Part shown: positions 13,301-24,831 of the stretch, one piece after another
How positions within the stretch are numbered: position 1 is the stretch's first letter
Layout: the number at the start of each line of letters is the position of its first letter
Origin: Opisthocomus hoazin
Taxonomy: Eukaryota; Chordata; Aves; Opisthocomiformes; Opisthocomidae
Reading direction: 5' to 3'
Assembly: GCF_030867145.1 (NCBI RefSeq)
Contig: NC_134454.1
Span: 70,848,308 to 70,912,307, forward strand
DNA length: 64,000 nucleotides
Notes under the pieces: model-generated
Databases searched by the model: none
What the model was told of the DNA's origin: nothing
Seen by the model: the letters and a program-made list of their open reading frames with translations, nothing else
Position numbers and translations under genes: made by a program

Positions 13301-16300
13301 ATCAGAGAAAGTAATGCTCTCAGTGGGTCTATATCTGAAGTCATACTGAATTCAGAGAATTTTGAGCAGTTGCAAAATGCAACCCTGAGGCTGCCCATAC
13401 AGGCAAAATCCCTGCTTGACTGTCAAGTGGAGGATTAAAACTACCTCTGTGAGCAAACCCAAATGTTAATGACATTTCTACAGTGGATGGATTCTGATGG
13501 TCAAATCAGCAGGTACTTGTGTAGTCAAAGCAACTTGGATCACTAAGATCCATAAAGAGTCTTTTTTGTACTTCTAATTATTTTTATTGGATCACATGGC
13601 TGAAAGCTGTGGCTTACTTAAAAAAAAAAAAAAGTCTCCACACCCTATTTAAAGGAAAAATTACTATCTGCAACATACCACTATTCAAATGTCAGCTATT
13701 GAATGACTAATTCTGTTTTTTCCATATGAAAAACTGCATTTGCACAAAGGAAGGTAACTGATTGAGTTCTTTCAAAGTTCTACACTCTTTCAGAACTACA
13801 AAAAAATCTCACTTGATTTATCAAGCATTATATTTTATGAGCATCAATTTTACATCCCTGAAGCTGAGTCATGAGTGGGCTGGAAAAAATCAGAGACCCG
13901 TAAAATGCACACGAGCGGGCTCTCACTGTCAGCAGTTCTCCAACACTGGAGTTCAAGTGGATTCAGTGGTGCCACATCAGTGAGGAGGGAGACGGGCTCT
14001 CTGTGGGCAGGCTGTTCCTCAGGAAACACCCACACAAGTAGTCAGGCCTGAGATCCCAGCACAGGAATCGTATTAAATTTGGCTGACCCCTGCCACTGTT
14101 AATGAGAAAACTGGGACAATACTGGGAAAGCAAAGCTTTTTCTACTTGTAGGGTGTTTTGGGCAATGTCCATCTCAAAAGGTTCTCACTGGCGGCACAAG
14201 ATCAACCCCGCCAGGAGAAGCAGAATTGTCTCCAGAAAATTGCACAGATCAGTGTGGTGCGAATACAGAGCTGAGTAGAATGCAATGGAGATGCACGTCT
14301 ATTTTCCTCGTTCCTGGGTAAAAAGAGTAAGGAAGCCAAAATAAACCAGACATGCTGTGCTTAAAAGCTGAAGTGTTTGCAGAAGCAGCATGGCCAGAGT
14401 ATGTAACAATAAAAAGTATTGTTTTTCTGTGAAAAGAATACAAATCCAGAGCCTTGGAAAACCACACTTCATTGTGAACATAAAAAAGAGGGGAGAGAAG
14501 CTCCCCTATTTTGAAGGGGAACAGGACTGCATCTGGAAACCCTGGGGTCTGCCTAAGAAATAATTGCAAGCTCTCTGGTTTACCCTGGCTTTAGGGACAA
14601 TGCTGACAGACTGTAAAAATAAATGATTGGTGAAACGTCTTCCCTAATTAGGATACTTACTCTTCTTTCTGGTATCTATAACCCAACCACACATATATAG
14701 ATAGCTCCCTAACGCCTGCAGGACAGGCAGCAAGGCAGGTACAAGCAAGAAAGAAACGCTTTCCTTTCTCTTTCCCTCCTGCTCTTTCTTTCCTTTACAC
14801 TTTTTTTTTTTTTTGCTTTTCCTCGTCTGTCAACATTTCTTTCTCTCTATTCTTTATCCATCCCACACAATCCTTTCTAGGTCTTCCTGATTCCTGATAG
14901 AAGTCAGACTGACCATCAGGATCCAGGGTCCCTCTGTTTTGCAGCAACTCATCTCTGCTTGCTTTTCACTCCAGTGATGCTGCTGTGAAGAATTTCTACT
15001 TTGAAACTGCCCTGGGGAGTGGACATATCTGTAAAGCAGCCTGGGGCAGCCTCGATACAGTTTGGGAAGTAATACTGGCACTCCACATGCCTGGCCCTGT
15101 TTCTGCTCTCAGTGCTAACTCATGTCCACTTGTATAATGCAGTGGTTCAGTGAAGGTGGCTCTCCAGGCCCAGTTGCTGTTTTCAACCAACATATCACTA
15201 GGCTGTCCTGGCTGGGAGGACCATACCTGGTACTTAGAGCATCAGTGTAGGTTTAGAAACCTTGCCTCAAACAAGGGCACAAGTTTTACCAGCGCTGACA
15301 GTGCTACTGCTTGGTTGGGGACAGCTGGATAGCGTGGGGAAAGCCTGCTCAGACGAGAGCTGTCATTCCCAAACTGCTGAAAAGTGGTTTGCACCCCAGC
15401 AGAGTCCCAGAGCACCAGCTGAGGAACAACAGCACTATGTAGATCTGAGACGACTGGTAAAAGCTGGAAGGAGAAACTAGCTCTCAAAATATTTGATAGA
15501 GATTTTGCCCTGAAAGACATTGAGATAAGCCCTATCATCTCCTGTGACTGGTCAGGGCCTGAACTTGTGTTTCGTGTCTTACAAGAAGTCCTTCATGAAC
15601 ATGAGCTGTCAAGTGAGAAGCTTGATGTCTCTCGTATTATCTTCTTGCCATCTGTGGCTTTTGTACCGAGTTCTCCTAGGCGAATAACAGCAAGGAAACA
15701 AGCTTTCACCAATGATCAGTCTAAAAAAGATGCACAGGAACAGCACGTGAGCAGACAGTTGGAAAAAAACCCCACAGGTACAGTGTTACCGGTATCAGAG
15801 CCCCTATCTGAATGGGTGGCTAGGCAGATGTATGGTGAGATGTGGGACGATGTGCACTGCCAGTGGGTGGGCGACTTATGGACTGCTTGCACATAAGGTA
15901 CGGGAGTATCTCGCATACAGTAGTCTACAGGCATACTACCTGGAGTAGTGAAGACACTGCATAAAATGGAGCGGGTACCATTGACACCATTACAGCTCAT
16001 GTTTGTTTCAGAGTATGTCTTTCTCCCTTCTCCCACAGGGCCACCCAAACCACTGAAACATTTCTTGGTAGTAACAGTGCAGCGTGAACTGGCTCCAGTT
16101 CAGCTGGTCTGGAGAGTAGAGTGGGATACAAGAACCAGGCTGCTTCCAAAATGTAATCTCAGGGTTGAAACACCACTCACCAGAACAAAGTGTTCACACT
16201 GGGTTTATAGGGCACTGAGGGATCTGCCAGACAGGATGAGTCAAACATGCCTGAAGTGTTATGAGGTAGCTTTTCGAACCAACACCCTCCTTCTTAAAAT

Positions 16301-17559
16301 TAATGGATTAAAAATTAACACAATCTTGCTCTTCTTTGCACAGGGAACTGACCCGGCTGGGAAACATTGGGAAACCCATCTGGATGACAGGTTAGCCACA
16401 GAGCAACAAAAACTGAAGCTATGCAAGGACTTGCCCCTCAGCCTGTAAAAACTGGAGCCATTAGGAATCAGCTTTTACTGCACACCAAGCCATCTCAAAA
16501 TCTGCCATGTCTCCATGTCCCTATGTGTACTAGATTAGAAGTTTTTTCACTAAATCTCATCGTGCTCAAGCTCAATGCAACTGCTTTTGCTGGTGTTACT
16601 AGGCCTTCAGGTTAGTATTATTCTTTGCCTTTCCATGCAAGGCCATACATTACTGAGTTTGTGGCATCTTCATCAAGGACACTAGCTTTGATGGTCTTTT
16701 TGGTGTTCTTTTTACTCAGAATCCCTCCTGTGCTTTCCCAGGTCCTCTGACCCCATGCAATGCTCCCAAGGACCTCAGCGTCAAGCCAACAGCCCAGACT
16801 TCAAATCCCATTCTTCCAGATTCTGTACAAAATCTAAATGATATATAAAATATTAACTCTATTAACTATTACAGAAACATATCTCCAAAGTATTCAAAAC
16901 CTAGAGGCAGTTCTACATAATGTCCCTTTTGCAGCCCAGCTCACCACACCTCATCTTAGCCTACCATTTCGCTCTTTCCTCAATATTCATCAGAGCTATT
17001 GCCTATCCTGTTGGGCTGTGCTTCTTTCTAAACTGCCTACATAGTGAGAAGCGAAGCACTTCTGCAACCCCAGGCAAATGATGATGCGACAAAGAACTGG
17101 AAGAGAGTTCCCAAGAAAAAGCTGCAATCAGGGAACTTGTTCAGATATGAGGAAAAAAACCCAAAACAACACAGCTTCTAAAAGGTGCATGAAATCAATA
17201 ATGTCCACAAGGGCCACAATAGTGAACACAATATACTGCATACTCCATAGGCTCCAGGTTGCCGTGAGTGGTGTGGCAGGTCCTGCTGTTGCACAAGGCC
17301 CAGCTGTGCTCCACACATTTGGTGTGGGGAAGTGTAGGTGCGAGTCCAGCAGTTCCCACTGGTCTGAGCCATCGTTGAGATGTTTCTATCAGGCAGCACA
17401 AAGAGAGAAAGCTGAGGCCTCTGGAGAGCAGCACAAGGATGGTCGTGTTGTGTGCCAGCTGTGGTAGTTGTCCCCTCGTTCGCCAGGTTTGAAAATGTGG
17501 TCCATGGACTATGGCAGAGGTAAACCTTCTGAAGGCAAAAGGGGAAGGTGTGAGACAAG
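7391..17559. other. No gene recognised; low-complexity tracts
   Basis: About 10 kb without a recognisable exon, RNA gene or mobile element. It contains homopolymers (T16 at 7534-7549, A14 at 13620-13633, T14 at 14801-14814) and a pyrimidine-rich stretch near 14758-14868. Open frames of 100-166 codons (for example 15948-16448 on + and 12955-13398 on -) have no domain-like features. Confidence 0.45.
14758..14868. repeat. Pyrimidine-rich low-complexity tract
   Basis: The + strand is almost all C and T, with CTTTC and TTCC blocks and a T14 run at 14801-14814. It is a simple sequence tract with no coding meaning. Confidence 0.75.
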
Positions 17560-18120
17560 GCCGTTCTGTGACCAGGTCTGGATGGCTGCATATTATTCTG
17601 GTCACCTGTGTTTCTGAAAGATGGTTTCAAACCAGGAAGGGAGTAAGAGTAGGCTGAACAGAACAGTGAGGGTATTGAGAACCTTATTTGTGAGAGGAGG
17701 CTAGATAGATGAGCTACGCTTCTTCAGCCGGGGCTAAGGGGAAAAAGAGTGCCGTCTACAAACACGTTGAGGAAAAAGCTCAGCACAAACAGTTTGGTAC
17801 CTGTTTAGATTAAAAAGAAATGTTGGCACAAGCGAGATATCAGCTGCTCATAAAGAACTTCAGCTGAGAATCAGAAGTTTCCAAACCGTTAGAATAATCA
17901 TATTCTGGGGCACTTTTGCAAAGGGGGAATCAGGTACAGGACAGGGATGAAACCACGCTGTCGGAGTGTTTTTAAGATAGAGCTCAGTAAATGAATAACA
18001 GTGATTACTGTATGAGGTAATGTCTGCAGTAGCTGGGACGGGGAATTTAATGATTCAGGTGGTCCCTGCCATCCTACATTATCATGCACCCGCAGCCAAC
18101 ATTATTCTGCACCCATGGCC
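17560..18120 (+). mobile_element. Possible ancient CR1/L3-like LINE relic
   Basis: Scattered words in a consistent order resemble the 3' ORF2 and tail of old amniote CR1-type elements on the + strand. They are ATTATTCTGGTCACC near 17590, CTTCTTCAGCCGGGGCTAAG near 17718, AAGTTTCCAAACCGTTAGA near 17874, TTTTTAAGATAGAGCTCAGT near 17970, and GTGGTCCCTGCCATCCT near 18059. It is highly decayed and only a consensus search would prove it. Confidence 0.45.
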
Positions 18121-21100
18121 AACAGAAAACATAGAGACTCCCATTTCTCCTAATGTAAGTGCTTTAACAAGAGCAGTCAAAATTGTGAAGGCTGTGAAAA
18201 TAGCTAGCATAAGCCAGAGATAATTCAGCAAGCACAGCAGCACCTGTGTAAGATCAATGCAAGACAGGAATCCAATCCAGATGTAAACGGAACTATCAAC
18301 AGAGAGTATTGATTTACAGGAAGAGGCAGCTCTCTGCATAGCAATGGTGTGAACTTACTACAGCTGCAACTTGGTAAGTAATCTCAAAGCAAAGCCACAC
18401 AAAATGCATTTGCAAATGCACCTTTTAATATAGGCAGCAGGAACGAGAGCCATGTGAGTATGAAAGCAGGAGGGCTGTGCAGACATCACTCACTTCCAGC
18501 AATGTTAAACGCAGCACATGAAAAAGCACCAGATGCTGAACCAGAATAACAATGACACTGAGGACAGTTCTCACTGATCCAGGATTCACTTGGTGAAAGA
18601 AAGATGCATTACCATTACTGGAAGAATCTGAACTGTTTGCACAGAAAAATGAGAAAAACAGATCAGTGTGAATGAATACAAATCATTTTTCTAGAGAGTA
18701 AGGGTCTAACCAAAGGGACTGAGTTACAAACAATTGTGAAGTTACTGATCAGCAGGAGTGGCATAAAAAGCCTGCTGAAGCCAAAAAGGATTAGTAAAAA
18801 TGCGTAAATCAGTGAAGCAAAGTGCATCAGAAAAAGCATATGAAGGTTTTTTTTTCTACTTCACCACTTTTATTCAGCATTGTGACATACATTGCTTGTA
18901 AATGTGCTGCTGCAGTGTCCGATCCCCAGGTAGTCTCTAAATCAGCCATCTCACGGAATGAGGTGATTTTTTTCACTAAAACCTAAGAACTTAAAATTCT
19001 GCAAATGCCTTGAGGGACACCATGTGCCACTGCCCTGAAAGTGAAGCTCTCTCCAGGGAGTTGCTTTTCCTTTTCAACGTGCTGAAGCCAGGAGCACGAG
19101 AGCATTTTCTTTACCACCGTCCCTTCGAGCTCCTCTGCCTCCTTTGACCTGTAAACCAGCCACATTCTAGTCTCCTCTCTATGCTAAAATTACTTGCATA
19201 GTTCTGCTGTAGTTGTGTTTCTGTTTTTTGTTTGCTGGACTTTTGGCTGACAGACAGTTGTTTTGCTCTGGCAGATCGTGGTGAAGCTCTGCTTCAAGAC
19301 TCCCAGTTCTAACAGATTATCTCCGAGGAAGCTTCTGGAGTCAGAAGCTTTAAATAGGTTCCCTTGAAAGAAATGACCTGAGACTTGCATAAAGATTTGC
19401 AGAAGAGAGGGCGCTAAAATGCAGCCCTTATCACTGAACTTGGGGCAAATGAATATTTCTTCTAATGCCAGTGTGACAACTCAGACCCTGGCACATAGCT
19501 GTATCAGTAAATACCTGGGAAAAAGAAATACATCTGCACATACCGAAACTGAACAAACAAGCAAAAATAATACAAGCTAAGGCTACTGCATTGTTCGGTG
19601 GAACACTTACCACGTTTGTTTTAACAATCATAATTTGATTTCAATAACACATACTATGCAATCTAATATACTCATTATTAGACTAATATACTCATTATTA
19701 GATTATGTAAATTAAGGAATTGTGTTGCTAAGAAAAGACGAGACGTTGATCTGTGACTAGGAGACACCACATGGAGAGCATCCTGTGTTTGCTAGCACAT
19801 ATCCTATAGGGAATAAGGCAGAGTTTACACAATGGCAGCTTCATAACACATACTCACGCTTCTTCATAGCATGTCTTTTCTAAACCTGTATTGCTTTAGC
19901 AGAAAGAGCAGCCTTTAATAGTGTAATCGATCAGCCATGATAATTCAGGCATGAACATGAGGACAGCAGGTCCTTCATCACACAGCCTGTAGATACGTGC
20001 ACAGCTGCAAACTGATGTAATGGGCCATGCTGCTCAAAGGGAAAGAAAGAGGAGTAAGAGCATGCCTAAGCTTTCACTTCATGTATAGCTCCAGAGAGAA
20101 AATGCAGTATGTGGCCTGCCTACATGGCTGTGATTTTCCTCTTGCCCTGGTAACGTTACTACACTGGGGATCTCCACAGGGCCGGCCACATGAGCAGCCC
20201 AGTAAGGATTATCAATTAGCAGCTTCTCCTCAAAGGCACACTATTGCTGTGCAGGTAAAGGGCACCACTACCCACCAGTGTCATCCCACCAGTTTCTTCT
20301 CTGGGTCCTCCAACAGTCAAACATCTTCCTCGTAGCAGCAGCTGCAGCCTCCTGTGCTGAGTCCCTCAGGCTGTGCCACTCTGGCTGAAAAAGATGAAGA
20401 TTTTCATTTCCTGGATGACCTGTTCCTGAATGCAATCTCAGAGCTTTCTGATAGAGCTCACTTAACACCAGGAGAGGAGCAAGCACTGAGCGCTCATTCT
20501 GTGATGTCTTGGAAAGGACAAAGTTTGTACTGTGAATAGCTGAAGCAGGCTAAAATGTCTTGGTTTGAGGCATGGGCCAGCAACGGGAAGAAAGGAAGCA
20601 TTTGGATCCCTAGTGAACGCCAGTGCCATCCTCCTCCTTCATTCAGAGCGGAGAGCCTTGCCTTGCTTTAGACTTGCATGTTGTGATCTCAGGTAGCATA
20701 AGCTGTATTCCCAACCTCAGAGGCACAGGGTAAGCTATTATTCCAAGCTACTGAGGGCTCCCAGTCCTGGGTGCACCTGAATTCCTCTTTCAGATACCTA
20801 CAATTTTCAAAATTGTTAAAGTGGTTTAGGAACATGCATGGAGCAACATCCCACAGCACCCTGTGGGATGCACCTATACACTTTTGGGAAACCTATTTTT
20901 ATTGCAGATGTGTCACCTGACCTTCAAGCTGCTGAGCGTTCACTGACTTCGGTAAAAATTCAGTTGTCTAACTCGGAAAACTCACGACCATATGGTCTGC
21001 ATTTCAAGTCTTCAACGAGGCATCACAAGAAGACCACAGATTTTGTAGTACAGGGCCTTTGTAATTTAAATTACCATAACAATAATTTAAGAGATTCTTT

Positions 21101-22605
21101 TACTCCATGTTGAATGCTGACTTTAAATATCATCTTTACCGAAAAATAAAGTCCTTATTAACAATGCCCTTTTTAAAATACACTTAGCTTGCTTGATGAA
21201 TCATTGGAAAACTTGGAATTCAGAACTTCAGTATTGTTTGAGCCCATCTGAATTGAACAGCTCCTTCATTTTCCCTAGAAGCTCTATTTCAACAACAACA
21301 TTTCTATTTGTAAGGCACTATTTACTCAAGACATTCTTACAGGAAAATATTATCTTGCAGCATCAGGACTCCCTCTAGTGTCATTACAGCCAGGCTCTTC
21401 GGGGATCTGTAGGGACCACTGCAGGCATGTGTTTGCTTTCGATGAGGACTACAAAGTGTACATTCGTAACTTCTTATTTGTATCTGAGATGTTAAGAAGC
21501 TTTGGTCCATTACGCTGGCCCTCCACTCAGGAAATCTAAGTTGAATATTTGCCATCTGATAAAATTAAGATGTCAAATTAAACTGTCATTTTAATGCAAT
21601 AAATGTTGGGTTAATACTGTTGGGTTTATCTGAAGACTATTAATTTATTCTATTTAGCTGGAGATCTTTACACTATTAGATCAGGACCTCCCCTGATCAC
21701 TTGCAGACAGCGTTTACTCTTTCCCATCAGAATTACCCAGGCATGTCTTCTGAGTCTTTGTTACTTATCCACAACAGTAATTTCAGTGTAATTTAACCAA
21801 AACCAAAGAAATCTGATACAAGCTGTTTCAAAACATGTGGAGAGTTTTGTTTTTTTAAAATTGGTTGAAAGCCTATGGGAACCCTAAGGAAGTCTTGACT
21901 GCAGCAGCCATTTGCAAACAGTATTGTTGATAGAAAATCGGATAGAAACTGATTTCTAAAGTGGTTTCTGGTACCACATGAAACTCATTTCTTCTCAGCG
22001 GAACCTCTCTCCAACCAAATCAAATAAAAAGAAACTGATGTGTAGTGTATTACAGTGGACAGTAACATCATGCATTCTGCTTTAACTAATAGGCCGTCAG
22101 ATGCAAACACGCAGATCACCACCATTAAAAGCAAAGAATCTGTCAGCTAGCTGAATGCTCTTTCACATCTGCACAAAAGTACTCAGCACTGAGGCTGACT
22201 ACTGGATATGCAGCTGGCATAAAGGAACAGGGGAGACAGAAAGAGTACAAACCAGATTTACATACTGAATTTCTGCCTAACTGCACGACCAGGATTTTTT
22301 ATTTAGGAAACAACTCCTGTCATGCTTTCAAGACATAAGAAATTCTCAAGTAACAAAAGTCAAAGATGATAAAAAACCCCAACACCCTCCCCCTGGGAAC
22401 TGCAGAAACAAAGAAGAATTCAGGTTTACGTTTCTTAAGAAACCTAAGTCCTGCTGAAAGCAAGGAGGACTCAGGGTTGGAAACTCCTCAATGACTTCAG
22501 AGAATGTGGCTTAAAGCTAGAGGCCATTCAGGCCTCTCTTAATATGTGGCCTTTCTCTTCTCAGAAGTCTCTTAATGTTTGTTTTATGACCGCGGAGATT
22601 TCAGT
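18121..22605. other. No gene recognised
   Basis: AT-rich sequence with short unrelated open frames, and a perfect 20-bp tandem duplication listed separately. Nothing else could be supported. Confidence 0.4.
19663..19702. repeat. Perfect 20-bp tandem duplication
   Basis: Two exact adjacent copies of CTAATATACTCATTATTAGA occur (19663-19682 and 19683-19702). The unit is itself partly palindromic (CTAATA...TATTAG ends). Confidence 0.95.
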
Positions 22606-23000
22606 CTGAGTCACAGCATTGCAGAACCGTTGAGGTGAGAAAGCGCCTCTGGAGACTGCCCAGTCCAACCTCTCTGCTCGGAGTAGGGTCACGTATAGCA
22701 GCTTGCTCAGGACTGTGTCCTGTCAGGTTCTGAATATCAACAAGGATGGAGACCCCACAGCCTGTCTTGGCAACCTGCTCCAGTGATTGACCACCCCCAA
22801 CATGAGGAAGATTTCTGTGTTTAAATGAAATTTCCCTTATTTCAGTTTGTGCCCATTAGCTCTTGTCCTTTCACTGCATACCTCTAAGAAGTCCTGCTCC
22901 CTCTCCACATGCTCCCATCTACCTGTTGATAGACACTGATAAGATCCTTCCGAGCCTTCTCCAGGCTGAACAATCCCGGCTCTGTACGTTCCTCCTCCTG
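22606..23000 (-). mobile_element. Old CR1 LINE 3' fragment
   Basis: The order of words follows CR1 in reverse: TGCAGAACCGTTGAGG, CCAGTCCAACCTCTCTGCTC, CATGAGGAAGATTTCTGTG, TTCAGTTTGTGCCCATTAGC and TTCTCCAGGCTGAACAATCC. It is clearly more diverged than the copies at 6.7, 26.9 and 33.8 kb, hence an older insertion or another subfamily. Confidence 0.88.
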
Positions 23001-24179
23001 TGTCAGAGTAGATTGCATTTCTCTGGATGAGAGGCAATTTTGAAATGAGCATACTAAAAAAAACCCCAAAAACTTTGTTTAAGGAAAATATTAGTTCAGT
23101 GACTGCTGAGTTACTCACTAGAGTTACACACACCATATTAATTGACTGATTACATTTTTGTGACTGTGGAATAGATTTTAAGTTTCACATGCCCTAAAAC
23201 AAATGCATCATATCCCCAAATTTCATCCTATACCTTGAATCACAAGGTATTTAAAAAAAAAAAAAAAAAGTCTTATCCTCTTCCACATAAGTTCGGTAGC
23301 TCTGTGTCTAGCGTGGTACCTCCAGCCGCACCACTTATTTCTTTTCCCCTTCTCTGAACTCAGACCTCCGGCTGGCAATCCTGCCCAGCACATAAGTGCT
23401 GTTGCTCCCACAGCGTCCCACATGTGGCCTCACCAACCCTGCCTGCGATACCGGGGTTCTCGCACCCCCTGTCCCACTGTCATTGCATTTAGCCCCCGGA
23501 CACCTCGTAGGTATGGGAAACTCCCATTCACCCGCCTCCTGCCTCTCATCCAAGCATCTTGCTGCACTGTTTTTATCCTAATGTGGTTTTGAGTAATACT
23601 TCCCGAAGCCCACGGTGCAAGTGATGCTGTCCCTTCTGAGGTACATCCAAGGACTCTCGGGGCAAACTTCTTTTTCACATCTTAGGCTGATGCTTATTTT
23701 CAAAACCTTCTCCAGCTTTTCACAAATCTTCCAGTGCCAGTCTGCAGAGAACGAAGTCTATCAGGCCTCTGCCTTTGAGATCTTTAATAAAGCTGTTCGG
23801 CACTATCTGGGTGAAGATCTCTCCCCGTGATATCCCCCTGGGCATGGATCCCACCCCGCCCTCCCACCACACACATTATTCTAAAAATGTAAAGACAGCA
23901 AAGCCTGCCAAAAATCGCTAAGGAAAATCTAGACTAAATGATGACTGCAAACCTCGAAGGAAGAGAAGAACCAGACGGCTGACCCAGAAAAGAGATGCAT
24001 GTCATCACCATTTTTCTTCTGTCTGCAGTTTTGGAGTATCATCTCCGTTACTGACTCTGCTTGCTCAGCGTCAGGTTTCAGGTCGCAAATTCCAGTCCTA
24101 TGTGTAAGGGAGTAACAAGTTAAAAAAATAACCGACCTGTGGAGACATATCGCCAGGCACCCTGCCAGCCGATAACATC
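23001..24179. other. Gene-proximal upstream region
   Basis: An A17 run sits at 23253-23269. A GC-richer patch at about 23330-23580 holds small open frames on both strands but no recognisable product. The DNA then leads into the CpG island. It may hold distal promoter elements, but none could be identified. Confidence 0.4.
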
Positions 24180-24439
24180 AGGGAGTGTTTTGTGACTGCG
24201 GGGCCGTTCCTGGCACGGCTGCTGCACGCCGCTGAAGGCATGTCCGCACACTCGAACAAAGCGCGGCGGGCGGCTGGCACACCGGCGGTTCCAGCGAGCC
24301 CTTCAAAACCCTTCCTCAACCGAGACGGAGCCCCGAGCAGCGCGGGTTCCTGCTCCATACCTCAGGCCGCCCGCCACCCCCGTGTGCGAGGCCTGGCGCC
24401 CGCGGCGGGGGGAGGCCGCCCCGGGCCCGGCGCTGCCAC

Positions 24440-24743
24440 AGACGAACCTGCCGAGGGGCGGCCGGTAGCCGCCCCGCCCCGCCTGCCCTGCCAGGCCGGT
24501 GTCTCGGAGCGGTGGGCGGGACGCGGGAGCCAGCCGCGCCGAGAGGAGGGCGGGGGGCAGGGAGGGAGGAGGAGCCGTCCCGGGGCAGCGGGCGGGGAGC
24601 GCCGGGCCGGGGGCCCCGCGGGAGCCGCCAACGGCGCCGGGGCGGTGGCGCTCGCCCGCCGCTCCCCAGGGCCGCGTCCCGCCCCGGCCGCCGCCGTCGG
24701 TAGCGCCTGGTCGGGCCGCGGCTCCGACCCCCCCAGCAGCGGC
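24440..24743 (+). promoter_or_regulatory. Putative core promoter and 5' UTR
   Basis: This GC-rich stretch lies immediately 5' of the start codon, with clustered GGGCGG/CCGCCC-type Sp1-like boxes and no TATA element. The reading frame of exon 1 has no in-frame stop here, so the border between 5' UTR and coding sequence rests on the signal-peptide argument. It is placed by inference only. Confidence 0.5.
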
Positions 24744-24831
24744 ATGGCGGGCGGGCGCGGGGCCGGCGTGCCCGCCGCGGCGCTGCTGCCGGCGCTGCTG
24801 CTGCTGGCCGCCGGCCGGCCGGCTGTGGCAG
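24744..24831 (+). CDS. CSPG4B: Exon 1: start codon and signal peptide
   Basis: The ATG at 24744 has G at -3 and G at +4, a good Kozak context. It opens a peptide with a short Arg-containing start, a run of Leu/Ala ([11 protein letters not shown]) and a small-residue end (AVA), a classic secretion signal. The exon ends with one base of codon 30 before the donor GTAGGG at 24832 (phase 1). The joined codon continues into SFYG in exon 2, matching the cleavage-site region and ASFFG start of human CSPG4. The frame is open upstream to about 24192, so a longer start is formally possible, but the hydrophobic segment favours this ATG. Confidence 0.78.

Noticed and set aside
12955..13398. 147-codon minus-strand open frame
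   Set aside because: Low-information Ser/Leu/Cys-rich translation with no family resemblance, and a similar frame exists on the other strand.
15948..16448. 166-codon + strand open frame
   Set aside because: No recognisable domain, signal or homologue, no splice context, and about the length expected by chance in this much sequence.
17178..17630. Overlapping 150- and 136-codon minus-strand frames
   Set aside because: Two frames open over the same DNA argue for chance. The right part borders the suspected old LINE.
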